From Triplophysa rosa (taxonomy: Eukaryota > Chordata > Actinopteri > Cypriniformes > Nemacheilidae), in NCBI RefSeq assembly GCF_024868665.1, contig NC_079890.1, forward strand, positions 1,414,925 to 1,478,924: a DNA stretch of 64,000 bases. The letters run 5' to 3'. The position numbers and the translations under genes are program-made. How positions within the stretch are numbered: position 1 is the first letter of the stretch; each line of letters starts with the position of its first letter. The notes beneath the pieces were generated by a model. The model saw only the letters and a list, made by a program, of their open reading frames with translations, was not told the DNA's origin and ran no database searches. Of this stretch, positions 44,001 through 48,188 are shown piece after piece.

Positions 44001-45112
44001 CACCATCACGTCCCCTCGACTCGGTAAGACTTTTGTATTTTGTGTACGACGTGAAACATGAACGAAAGAATTAACGACGCTCTTATTGTGCAGTGTTTGT
44101 TTTATCATCTTTTTTCACGGTAGAGATGTAAGCTACTGTTGTTCTATTTAATTCAATGCTTAATCATTCAGTTTGCTATGATGTAAAAGCTACGTTATAT
44201 CAATTATAAACTATATTATATCAGTATTGTGTTATATTATTACATTCAATTATTATTTCTAAATGATTAATATTTTGATTTTACAGCGTTTTGAAATAGC
44301 TCACTGGGTTTGAGACAGAGCCATCTTTGTTTCATAAACATCTATTTATCCTTATTCAGCATGATGTCACCTGATTTTCTAACTTTTTTATGATGTGACT
44401 CGTGATTTGTACGAAGAAAACTATAATCAAGCCTTATCCCTAAACATAACCATCAGCGTATGTACGAATTCATACCAGTTAGCTTTACAAATTGCCGTTA
44501 TATTGTGTTTACAGAAGTCGTGCCACTCGGCGGCCATGTTTGCAAAAGCCTCTGCGCAGTTATTTACGTCATAGCAAGTCAACAGTTCTATCTACTTGAA
44601 TGGGGGCAGGCGGATATTTCTAAAATCGCAATTGAACAGCATATTTCTGATCAATAATAATCATGACTTGAACTGTATCATAACTTTGGTTTGCTAAGCT
44701 TAAATTGCGCGAAAAATCACCTTTTTCGATGTCGCCTCATCTACTGCACATCTAGGCTGGCGAGCGCCTCACGCTCATTTTACCGGAAGGCGGGACTTCC
44801 TTCGCTAGAGCGGCCATATTGAGCGTTGCATTCCTCGCCATTCATTGTAAAGGCAGCGGCGCATCTTGTTAATATAAATATCTTTGGTTTATGTTATCAG
44901 AAATCGTTTCTATATAATTTCACGTAGGAAATTCCTTCTGTGTCTCGTTCCTGACAGCTGCATTGACGTACAAGTGCACAGGTGACCAGTGGGCGGTGTA
45001 CTGCCGGGTGATCCGAGAGAAGAACCTGTGCCAGGACATGCGCTGGTATCAACGCTGCTGCCAAACCTGCAGAGACTTTTACACCAACAACATGCCAACA
45101 AACAGTTCCTGA
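7897..45112 (+). CDS. adamts17: ADAMTS17 metalloprotease, C-terminal 762 residues (16 exons, 5' part outside window)
   Basis: Secreted zinc metalloprotease of the ADAMTS family. ADAMTS17 is an extracellular-matrix enzyme linked in mammals to fibrillin microfibrils and, when mutated, to a Weill-Marchesani-like short-stature and eye syndrome (established knowledge). Joined exons: 7897-8002, 12947-13087, 13942-14092, 16681-16782, 16897-17042, 17315-17484, 19264-19391, 22657-22777, 27323-27403, 28424-28581, 31428-31587, 35601-35736, 39183-39387, 41825-41977, 43846-44023, 44958-45112. Every junction is GT/AG and the frame is open throughout. Domain order is catalytic end with HELGHN, disintegrin-like, TSR1, Cys-rich, spacer, TSR2-5, PLAC. 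The spacing and wording ([22 protein letters not shown]) fit ADAMTS17 better than ADAMTS19. The usual protein is about 1,100 residues, so roughly 330 N-terminal residues are missing. Seven N-glycosylation sequons are visible (NAT, NHS, NQS, NKT, NDS, NGT, NSS). Paralogue choice is from memory of the family. Confidence 0.93.
8516..8697. repeat. Palindromic dispersed repeat, truncated copy
   Basis: Begins TTTAAAGGGACAGTGCACCC and includes CACAGAAGATATTTTG and, later, AAATATCTACTTTTGTGTTC, the inverted partner of the first arm. Same family as 34861-35165 and 58037-58353. Confidence 0.7.
10831..11100. repeat. Dispersed repeat starting TAAAGGGATACTCTGGC
   Basis: Contains TGAAAATTCTGTCATGAATT, ACCTCCGTTCATCTTCGGAA and ACTTTTTGTGCGCAAACAAC. 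The start resembles the other TAAAGGGATA repeats but the interior differs. I recall similar wording as a very common cyprinid repeat; not searched. Confidence 0.55.
11457..11790. mobile_element. CG-rich GGCGCA element, copy 2, with both ends
   Basis: Bounded by GTGGGCCCTATTGTACACC and GTGAAAATAGGGCCCAGTG, giving short inverted GGGCCCTATT termini. Shares long words with 6902-7440. No coding capacity; non-autonomous DNA transposon by structure. Confidence 0.65.
12947..13087 (+). CDS. adamts17: adamts17 exon e2: rest of zinc site and Met-turn
   Basis: 141 bp, acceptor TTAG, donor GTGAGA. One base completes the Asn of HELGHN, then [12 protein letters not shown] supplies the third zinc-binding His (HExxHxxGxxHD). 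HIMSGEW holds the Met-turn methionine. [20 protein letters not shown] closes the catalytic domain. All residues expected for an active reprolysin-type protease are present. Ends in phase 2. Confidence 0.95.
13088..13941 (+). other. adamts17: adamts17 intron between e2 and e3
   Basis: 854 bp; about a third of it is the inverted-repeat element at 13372-13632. Nothing else identifiable. Confidence 0.85.
13372..13632 (+). mobile_element. AGTTGCACAAGATGGCG inverted-repeat element, copy 1
   Basis: Starts AGTTGCACAAGATGGCGCCG and ends CGGCGCCATCTTGTGCAACT, an essentially perfect terminal inverted repeat of 20 or more bases. Length 261 bp. A second copy in the opposite orientation lies at 39525-39788. 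Non-autonomous DNA transposon by architecture; family not assigned. Confidence 0.8.
13942..14092 (+). CDS. adamts17: adamts17 exon e3: start of disintegrin-like domain
   Basis: 151 bp, acceptor CTTTCAG, donor GTTTGT. Reads (R)[14 protein letters not shown], then [18 protein letters not shown] and [10 protein letters not shown], the typical opening of the ADAMTS disintegrin-like domain. NAT is an N-glycosylation sequon. Ends in phase 0. Confidence 0.95.
14532..14990. mobile_element. AT-rich element with GGTAACACTTT termini, interrupted
   Basis: Left end GGTAACACTTTTCAATACGG, right end TTTAAAGTGTTACC, giving an inverted GGTAACACTTT terminus. The interior is rich in ATGAACTAAC/GTTAATG words. 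It is split by the element at 14617-14767, which is therefore younger. Confidence 0.65.
14617..14767. mobile_element. 151-bp MITE with TAA target duplication (PIF/Harbinger-like)
   Basis: Termini GGGGCGATTCACATTTAGCG and, on the opposite strand, GGGGCGAATCACATTTCGCG, an inverted repeat of about 24 bp with two mismatches. It is flanked on both sides by TAA (14614-14616 and 14768-14770). A 3-bp TWA duplication is typical of PIF/Harbinger elements (established knowledge). No coding capacity. Confidence 0.75.
15077..15150 (+). repeat. tRNA-derived SINE head
   Basis: Contains an A-box-like TAGTTGAGATGGT and a B-box GGGTTCGAATCCC at 15123-15135, spaced as in tRNA genes and followed by AAGGAATGTTCATATTGATC, typical of fish SINEs. 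The sequence before the A-box does not pair with a 3' acceptor arm, so it is not an intact tRNA. Confidence 0.55.
16260..16665. repeat. CG-containing dispersed repeat next to the e4 acceptor
   Basis: Starts GTGCGTTCAGACCGCCAGCG. Contains an internal duplication: ATTGGTAGTCGCTC...CATTTACATAAAGTTGA (about 16414-16459) and ATTGGTTGTCGGCTC...CATTTGCATAAAGTCAA (about 16615-16661). Locally CG-richer than the flanking intron. The right end lies about 15 bp from the exon. Family unknown to me. Confidence 0.5.
16681..16782 (+). CDS. adamts17: adamts17 exon e4: disintegrin-like domain
   Basis: 102 bp, exactly 34 codons, acceptor TTGTTTCAG, donor GTAAAG. Reads [19 protein letters not shown] then [14 protein letters not shown]. 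Cysteine spacing matches the ADAMTS disintegrin-like fold. Phase 0 on both sides, so skipping would keep frame. A dispersed repeat ends about 15 bp before the acceptor. Confidence 0.95.
16783..16896 (+). other. adamts17: 114-bp adamts17 intron between e4 and e5, with TG microsatellite acceptor
   Basis: Shortest intron in the window. Donor GTAAAG, acceptor TGTCAG. The last 23 bases are almost pure TG (16875-16893), replacing a normal pyrimidine tract. Confidence 0.9.
16875..16893 (+). repeat. TG dinucleotide microsatellite in splice acceptor
   Basis: About nine TG units ending directly at TCAG, the 3' splice site of exon e5. Confidence 0.9.
16897..17042 (+). CDS. adamts17: adamts17 exon e5: end of disintegrin-like domain and TSR1
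   Basis: 146 bp; the acceptor is TGTCAG immediately after a TG microsatellite, the donor GTAAGC. Reads [20 protein letters not shown] and then the first thrombospondin type-1 repeat, [17 protein letters not shown] and [12 protein letters not shown]. WxxWxxW is a C-mannosylation pattern and CSRSCG an O-fucosylation consensus. Entry phase 0, exit phase 2, so skipping would shift the frame. Confidence 0.95.
17043..17314 (+). other. adamts17: 272-bp adamts17 intron between e5 and e6
   Basis: Splits the Pro codon of NPP (phase 2). Nothing else identifiable in it. Confidence 0.85.
17315..17484 (+). CDS. adamts17: adamts17 exon e6: end of TSR1 and start of Cys-rich domain
   Basis: 170 bp, acceptor GTGTCAG, donor GTAAGA. 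Continues [23 protein letters not shown] (end of TSR1), then [16 protein letters not shown], the usual start of the ADAMTS Cys-rich domain, and a Lys-rich stretch ATKKKNQ. Ends in phase 1. A palindromic repeat starts 16 bp past the donor. Confidence 0.94.
17485..19263 (+). other. adamts17: adamts17 intron between e6 and e7
   Basis: First 650 bp are a palindromic repeat with an AT-rich insertion (17501-18137). From 18138 to 19263 nothing identifiable, AT-rich. Confidence 0.8.
17501..18137. mobile_element. Palindromic repeat with AT-rich insertion
   Basis: Left end TTTAAAGGGATAGTTCACTC, right end ATGAACTGTTCCTTTAAAC, with AATGATGACAGAATTTTC before it: the two ends of the family seen at 34861-35165. 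The middle (about 17700-18040) is an AT-rich block with TTATAGTTTTGATTTTAGTT, resembling the AT-rich tracts at 29640-29900 and, in reverse, 39950-40205; probably another repeat nested inside. Confidence 0.65.
19264..19391 (+). CDS. adamts17: adamts17 exon e7: Cys-rich domain
   Basis: 128 bp, acceptor TTTTACAG, donor GTGTGT. Reads (E)[42 protein letters not shown]. The V-DGTPC and C-NGKCQ motifs are hallmarks of the ADAMTS Cys-rich region. Ends in phase 0. Confidence 0.95.
20068..20770. mobile_element. Middle layer of nested repeat stack
   Basis: Starts CCCCCTATACCCTCATTCAC with TTAGTTCACTGCAGTCCAC and ends with AAATAGTGCACTATATTAGG, GTATTGGAGGC. These are loosely inverted ends. The layer is split by the palindrome at 20124-20491. 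Tentative. Confidence 0.4.
20124..20491. mobile_element. 368-bp long-palindrome element built of AGATGT/GACGTC words
   Basis: Left arm CCCTGATAGCACACATACAT..., right arm in reverse CCCAGATAGCACAATCCATC...; the arms then agree for roughly 110 bp, including GGTTTACGTCTATTTGACGT and GCTCATCTGCAATACGTCTC. Flanked by TA on each side (20122-20123 and 20492-20493). It could fold into one long hairpin. Non-autonomous DNA transposon by structure, possibly of the TA-inserting Tc1/mariner type. Confidence 0.75.
21830..22200 (-). pseudogene. LINE reverse-transcriptase fragment, antisense in intron
   Basis: Reads on the - strand [47 protein letters not shown] and, in another frame, [14 protein letters not shown]. 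These are the conserved early blocks and box A of a non-LTR retrotransposon reverse transcriptase (L2/Rex1-like wording). A frameshift separates the blocks and an in-frame stop follows, so it is dead. Confidence 0.8.
22657..22777 (+). CDS. adamts17: adamts17 exon e8: end of Cys-rich domain
   Basis: 121 bp. The acceptor is ATATAAG with a weak pyrimidine tract (TTTTCTTTCC lies about 17 bp upstream); the donor is GTGAGT. Reads [40 protein letters not shown]. The CDGIIGS and [10 protein letters not shown] motifs are diagnostic of ADAMTS proteins. NHS is an N-glycosylation sequon. Ends in phase 1. Confidence 0.94.
23592..23954. mobile_element. MITE-like element with GGTTTCCATC termini
   Basis: Left end TAGCCTGGTTTCCATCACCC; the right end in reverse complement is GTTAGCCAGGTTTCCATCCA. 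Terminal inverted repeat of about 17 bp with a few mismatches. Length about 363 bp, no coding capacity. Confidence 0.6.
24490..25013. mobile_element. MITE-like element with GTGCGTCCCAATTCGC termini
   Basis: Left end GTGCGTCCCAATTCGCCTAC; right end in reverse complement GTGCTGCGTCCCAATTCGCA. Inverted repeat of about 25 bp continuing through ...TACT.TGC. Length about 524 bp, no intact ORF. Confidence 0.7.
27323..27403 (+). CDS. adamts17: adamts17 exon e9: spacer domain
   Basis: 81 bp, acceptor CTCAAAG, donor GTAATT. Reads (G)[26 protein letters not shown], matching the start of the ADAMTS spacer (PxGARxIxVxE). It is the shortest exon and has a purine-ended, modest acceptor. Phase 1 on both sides, so it is in-frame skippable (27 codons). 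Confidence 0.93.
27404..28423 (+). other. adamts17: adamts17 intron between e9 and e10
   Basis: 1.0 kb, AT-rich, phase 1. Nothing identifiable. Confidence 0.8.
28424..28581 (+). CDS. adamts17: adamts17 exon e10: spacer domain
   Basis: 158 bp, acceptor GGTTTAG, donor GTAAAA. Reads (A)[52 protein letters not shown]. This is the middle of the spacer, which in ADAMTS proteins carries substrate- and matrix-binding surfaces. Ends in phase 0. An antisense reverse-transcriptase-like motif begins only 12 bp beyond the exon. Confidence 0.95.
28593..28622 (-). pseudogene. Reverse-transcriptase box-B-like motif, antisense
   Basis: Reads [10 protein letters not shown] on the - strand, a match to the GVPQGSxLGP box of non-LTR reverse transcriptases. 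No more than this block is clear, and a stop lies a few codons before it. It starts 12 bp after exon e10. Could be chance, though ten residues of this kind make that unlikely. Confidence 0.5.
30150..31170 (-). pseudogene. Decayed LINE reverse transcriptase (CR1/jockey-like wording), antisense
   Basis: On the - strand from right to left: [20 protein letters not shown] and [14 protein letters not shown] near 31040-30900; [20 protein letters not shown] (box A) near 30745-30660; GVPRG (box B) near 30570; ADDIVI (catalytic box, lacking the usual preceding aromatic) near 30500; then LGSHFDNQ and a thumb-like [16 protein letters not shown]. Blocks lie in different frames with stops between them. No intact ORF. 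Confidence 0.8.
31428..31587 (+). CDS. adamts17: adamts17 exon e11: end of spacer and start of TSR2
   Basis: 160 bp, acceptor GCCGGCAG, donor GTCAGT (non-optimal). Reads [20 protein letters not shown], a charged [15 protein letters not shown] linker, then [18 protein letters not shown], the start of TSR2. CTVHCG has His where the O-fucose acceptor Ser/Thr would be. NQS is a sequon. Ends in phase 1. Confidence 0.95.
32760..32818 (+). repeat. LINE 3' end in sense orientation with AATAAA
   Basis: AAGCTGCTTTGCAACAATGA followed by AGCGCTATATAAATAAAGTT, the same 3' terminus that appears in reverse at 50530-50670 and near 62380-62430 (shared GCAGCT and CAACAATGAAA words). Includes AATAAA at 32803-32808. 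Confidence 0.6.
33088..33265. repeat. ATGAAGAGTTTGTTTCC inverted-repeat element, copy 1
   Basis: Left ATGAAGAGTTTGTTTCCAAA, right ATCTCTTCATATATTAT; same family as 36264-36418, which has the clearer palindrome. Confidence 0.5.
34014..34040. repeat. CT microsatellite
   Basis: About 13 CT units. Confidence 0.9.
34466..34686. mobile_element. GGTTCTCAAAC element, copy 1
   Basis: Left end AGTGGTTCTCAAACTGGGGG, right end AAGTTTGAGATCCCCTGCC: inverted GGxxCTCAAACTT termini around a G/C-rich fringe and an AT-rich core. A second copy lies at 60484-60766. Confidence 0.6.
34861..35165. mobile_element. Palindromic repeat, most complete copy
   Basis: Starts TAAAGTGATAGTTCACCCCA and ends GGTGAACCATCACTTCA, with long inverted arms (AAAATGCTGTCATCATTTGC vs GCAAATGATGACAGAATGTT reversed; GAAGATATTTTGAAGAAAG vs its inverse). 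Because of the palindrome the two strands give similar meaningless ORFs of 68 codons. Non-autonomous foldback-type repeat, the commonest repeat family in this window. Confidence 0.8.
35601..35736 (+). CDS. adamts17: adamts17 exon e12: rest of TSR2
   Basis: 136 bp, acceptor TCGTTTCAG, donor GTATGA. Reads (G)[44 protein letters not shown] and two bases of Arg. Carries two N-glycosylation sequons (NKT, NDS). Ends in phase 2. Confidence 0.95.
36264..36418. mobile_element. ATATGAAGAGTT inverted-repeat element, copy 2
   Basis: Left ATATGAAGAGTTTATTTCCA with AAAAGAGATAACTC, right GAGTTATCTCTTTTTGC with CAACTCTTCATAT. Arms of about 35 bp, length about 155 bp. Same family as 33088-33265. Confidence 0.7.
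39012..39155. repeat. Palindromic repeat, shortened copy next to e13
   Basis: TTAAAGGGATAGTTGAAATG followed by CAGAACACAAAAGAAGATAT and AGACATTTCTCAAAATATCT. Ends about 28 bp before exon e13. Confidence 0.7.
39183..39387 (+). CDS. adamts17: adamts17 exon e13: TSR3 and start of TSR4
   Basis: 205 bp, acceptor CCTGTCAG, donor GTTTGT. Reads (R)[57 protein letters not shown], then [11 protein letters not shown], the first strand of TSR4. CSVTCG keeps the O-fucose consensus. NGT is a sequon. A dispersed palindromic repeat ends about 28 bp upstream of the acceptor. Ends in phase 0. Confidence 0.95.
39525..39788 (-). mobile_element. AGTTGCACAAGATGGCG inverted-repeat element, copy 2 (opposite orientation)
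   Basis: Ends AGTTGCACAAGATGGCGCCG and CCGCCGCCATCTTGTGCAACT. Read in reverse complement the interior follows copy 1 at 13372-13632: GGTCGTATAACACTATCGAG, AATGTAAAGAGGATCTGTCA, TATCGCTGAGGTATTAC. Length 264 bp. Confidence 0.8.
39950..40205 (-). repeat. A-rich dispersed repeat
   Basis: AAACGAAAACTATCACG ... AAACTATAATAACCCTC; a low-complexity A/AAC-rich element whose complement resembles the T-rich blocks near 17700-17960 and 29640-29900. Confidence 0.45.
41825..41977 (+). CDS. adamts17: adamts17 exon e14: TSR4 and start of TSR5
   Basis: 153 bp, exactly 51 codons, acceptor TCTCTCAG, donor GTAGCG. Reads [57 protein letters not shown] has Glu in place of the O-fucose acceptor Ser/Thr. Phase 0 on both sides, so in-frame skipping would join the first part of TSR4 directly to TSR5. 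Confidence 0.95.
41978..43845 (+). other. adamts17: adamts17 intron between e14 and e15
   Basis: Contains a palindromic-repeat copy (42233-42475). Otherwise nothing identifiable. Confidence 0.8.
42233..42475. repeat. Palindromic repeat, copy lacking the outer ends
   Basis: CATCATTTATTCCCCTCATG, then CACAAAAGAAGATATTTTGA and its inverse TCAAAATATCTTCTTTTGTG, ending TAAAATGACATGAGGATGAG. Confidence 0.7.
43846..44023 (+). CDS. adamts17: adamts17 exon e15: TSR5
   Basis: 178 bp, acceptor CATTTCAG, donor GTAAGA. Reads [65 protein letters not shown] fits the O-fucose consensus. The NTITSPRL tail is the linker into PLAC in the ADAMTS17/19 pair. Ends in phase 1. Confidence 0.95.
44024..44957 (+). 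other. adamts17: adamts17 intron between e15 and e16
   Basis: 934 bp, mostly AT-rich, with a locally CG-rich patch at 44740-44880 that may be a repeat (GCCATATTGAGCG). No gene seen. Confidence 0.75.
44958..45112 (+). CDS. adamts17: adamts17 exon e16: PLAC domain and stop
   Basis: 155 bp coding, acceptor CCTGACAG. Reads (A)[50 protein letters not shown], then TGA at 45110-45112. The six cysteines (C, C, C, CC, C) form the PLAC (protease and lacunin) module. The last residues NSS form a sequon at the extreme C-terminus. Confidence 0.96.
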
Positions 45113-45468
45113 TCCGGCACGCAGAGGTGTATTTCATTTCTGCCTGTTACATTTCTACTGTCCAGAGTAGTGTGTCATATTCTTGTTACGAATGAAAATG
45201 AAATCGGCTTCCAAGATGCACGTGAGAGTTCCAAGCGTGCTTTCGAGGACATAAACGTTCATTATTCAAGTATGTGAACACAGATACTTGTGATTCACAA
45301 AACAACGGAAGTACAGTACGCAGATGTTATAGTGCCGTTAGGTCATTACCTGACTGTTTGGAATGCTCTATTCTGATTGGTCAGTCGTGTCTAATATTCT
45401 TTAATAACCTCCGCTCATCCGGACTCCCTAACTAGTGCGACTTACAGTTCATGCTTCACGTAATAACT

Positions 45469-45474
45469 AATAAA
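45469..45474 (+). terminator. Candidate proximal polyadenylation signal AATAAA
   Basis: First AATAAA after the adamts17 stop, 357 bases downstream. The sequence that follows is T-rich (CATCTCTTAATATTATTATTT) rather than clearly GT-rich. Confidence 0.25.
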
Positions 45475-47349
45475 CAATTTCATCTCTTAATATTATTATT
45501 TGCATCATGTGACCTGTAGTCAGTGCTGAAGGTCACTCTATCGCCCCCTGTCTTCAGACCACTGTATCACTTGTTAAATACGTCAGTTTGCGTACTTGCG
45601 TAAAGGATGTTTCTGGCCTCCGAGTTTTATTTGACTTGAAAGGGTTTCATGTTGGTTTTGCTGTCAATGAAACCTGGCGCAGCACTGGCCTGCCCGTGGC
45701 ATTGTGGGTAAAGCTGAATTCTGAATCATTTTTCAGAGAAAACAAGCCAGGTTTGCTTTCTTAAGGCCACTGGTTGGCCAAAAACGTTTGCAACACATTT
45801 TATTCCTTTATTTTATTTCGTGCGCTGGTATATAGTCTGGTAGAAAAACCTCACACGGCAGCAAGCTTCTTAAATGAAATGAAACTTCATTCATAGGTAG
45901 CAAACAAACTCCACTTGATACATGAAGTGTTTCGGAGCGGAGACAAAACAGTGCCTGATGTTATGATTGTTGATGAAAAGCCATGTTGATGCACTCGAGC
46001 CGATCAAAAGTGACCCGAGTTTCTCTTTAGTGGGTTTTATCAGAGCCGAGGCTCATTTGGAGACGGCGCGCGATGTGACTGCTTGTTCTCGTCTACATTA
46101 ATCATGCTGCAATTGAACATTGACCCTTATGCTGTTTATAATCACATTATTAATCACACTTTGTGTAGGTTTTACATGTTTGTTGTGTTGTTTTATACAT
46201 TTTTAATGTAAATGACGCTCTAATGCGGTGTAACGGTGAAAAACATCACAGATGATTCTCATTAAATGTTAAAGGGTCGCGCTGTAAATAATGATTTTTT
46301 TGTCTGGTTTTCTAGTAGAAGTATCTAAACATTCTTGAGGTACAATAACTTGAAAAGCAAAATGACTAAAACGTATCAAAGTTCAGTGAGTTGCCAGTGA
46401 GGTAAGAAAAATCAACTTCATTCAAACAAGATGATTTTTCTTACTCCATTGACAGTATGTATTGTTTTCAATTGTTATTTTTTATGATTATATATTATAA
46501 ATCTATATTCTTTTAAACAAAACATTTTGCTTCGCAATTATATTCTCTCATTGATTACTCAAGTTTATGTCTTTACAAATCCATGTGATGGTTGGGAGGA
46601 TATGATGAAAGTTGGCGATATGCATTCGTGAAGACACAAGCTAGAGAACATGATTGCAGTTGTTTCTTGAAGGTTGAGATTTTAAGACTCATGTGTTTGT
46701 CTGATGGTGCTGTATTATCACAATGAGAGCTGCTCTTAACATTCACCGTTTAGTGCCTTTACATCTTCTTCAGTTTAGTTGTCAAAGCCAGAGGAATTCT
46801 TACAGTTCTCACTTTGTGAAATATATGTGTACACATATAGACCGTGCGTGTAAAAGATGTCTCCAGATTGTACAGAGGTATCAAATAAAACTCTTCTTCA
46901 ACTCCCTGTTGAAGACACTTGAAATGCTGGGTTAAGCAGAGTTTCACACTTGTCATTTTAAAAATGAATTAGCACTTTTTTAACCCAGAATTGCAATGCC
47001 TTGCTTCAGAGTTGAGTTAGCGCCCAAGACATTTGGTGTCAAACTTGACAAAACGCTGTCTTTAGCGACAGACAATCAATCAAAAGCTATGTTTGCAATT
47101 CAATATTTGTGTACTTTGTATAGTCTGAGGTAAAAACAATGCAAAACATCACGAAGAGACCATTATTTTGAACATTTTAGCCTCAAAAGAGTTCAAAAAT
47201 GACCATCAGTTTCATAAATAAATGCAGTTTTGGTCATAAAATGGGGGAACAAGAAGTTTGTAGCATCTGCACGTATGCATACAAGAGTTTTAAAACATTG
47301 GGATGTGGTAAAAATGTGAATTTAAGATTAAACATTTGCATGCCATGCA

Positions 47350-47812
47350 ACCATAGATATATAAAACTAGATGCCTCATTCGAGCGTTCCGTGTAGAAGT
47401 GGCCGCCATCTTGGAACGCTCCACTGATGTCACTCGCAGTTAAATTAAATTCCTGAAAAATGGGATGCCTTTAAAAGAAGTTTTCATAATCATACACGTG
47501 TTATCAGCTTGCTTTTGAATAGTAACGGACTGGATTTCAGGGTTGCCAGATTTTTGTAACAAAATCCATCGTCACAAGCCCAATGTCCCTAGTCCAAATA
47601 ACGGAACATACAATCATAAATAAAACCATCTTAAGATCGACAGCTAAATAGCAAATTCCTTCCACTTTTCCCACAGCAACAGTTTAATTCCACATTCCCA
47701 ATTCCATGGGGAAAACAGACTTGGCAACAAGTTCCAATATGGCGGACGACCAACGTATAGCGGCACATAGAAGCAGCTGCTAATGCGTCATCTAGTTATA
47801 TATATATATATG
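47350..47812. mobile_element. Inverted-repeat element with TATATAACTAGATG termini
   Basis: Left ATATATAAAACTAGATGCCT and GCCGCCATCTTGGAACG; right in reverse complement TATATAACTAGATGACGCAT and CCGCCATATTGGAAC. Two blocks agree in order, so the inverted termini extend over about 90 bp loosely. Lies inside the possible long 3' UTR. Confidence 0.6.
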
Positions 47813-48182
47813 CCTAAAACAGCCACATGGCCAAGGGCAACACTGCATTATGTGTGTGTGTTTGTGCCTCTGAGATTGTTGATGTAGAGACCTTGAAAGC
47901 GCAAGGTTACAACAGGTGCTAGACAAATTTCACTACTGTGAAATTCTTTTTTTTGCCACGTTTTGTTCTTGTACCTTTGTATGTATTTAAAGAAAACATG
48001 TTTGTTTGTTTGATGTCAGGATTATTTAATACATAAAGATGTAACTACCTGCTTCATATGGTATTCAGCTGTAGTGAAACTTGTATTCCAGTACTGTACT
48101 GTTTCGCACATGTTTGCTACATTTACTGCAACTTTTAATGGTGCTGATTTAAACATCGCAAACTGTTCATACGAAAAACTCT

Positions 48183-48188
48183 AATAAA
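48183..48188 (+). terminator. Candidate distal polyadenylation signal AATAAA
   Basis: AATAAA followed about 25-35 bases later by a GT-rich element. It is the better of the two candidate polyadenylation signals downstream of the adamts17 stop codon. Not proven to be used. Confidence 0.35.

Noticed and set aside
7897..45112. Assignment to ADAMTS16 or ADAMTS18
   Set aside because: Those have a HESGHNFGM-type zinc site and different disintegrin wording; [15 protein letters not shown] and [14 protein letters not shown] belong to the ADAMTS17/19 pair. ADAMTS19 was set aside because NPPPGPGG and [12 protein letters not shown] fit ADAMTS17 better, though this rests on memory.
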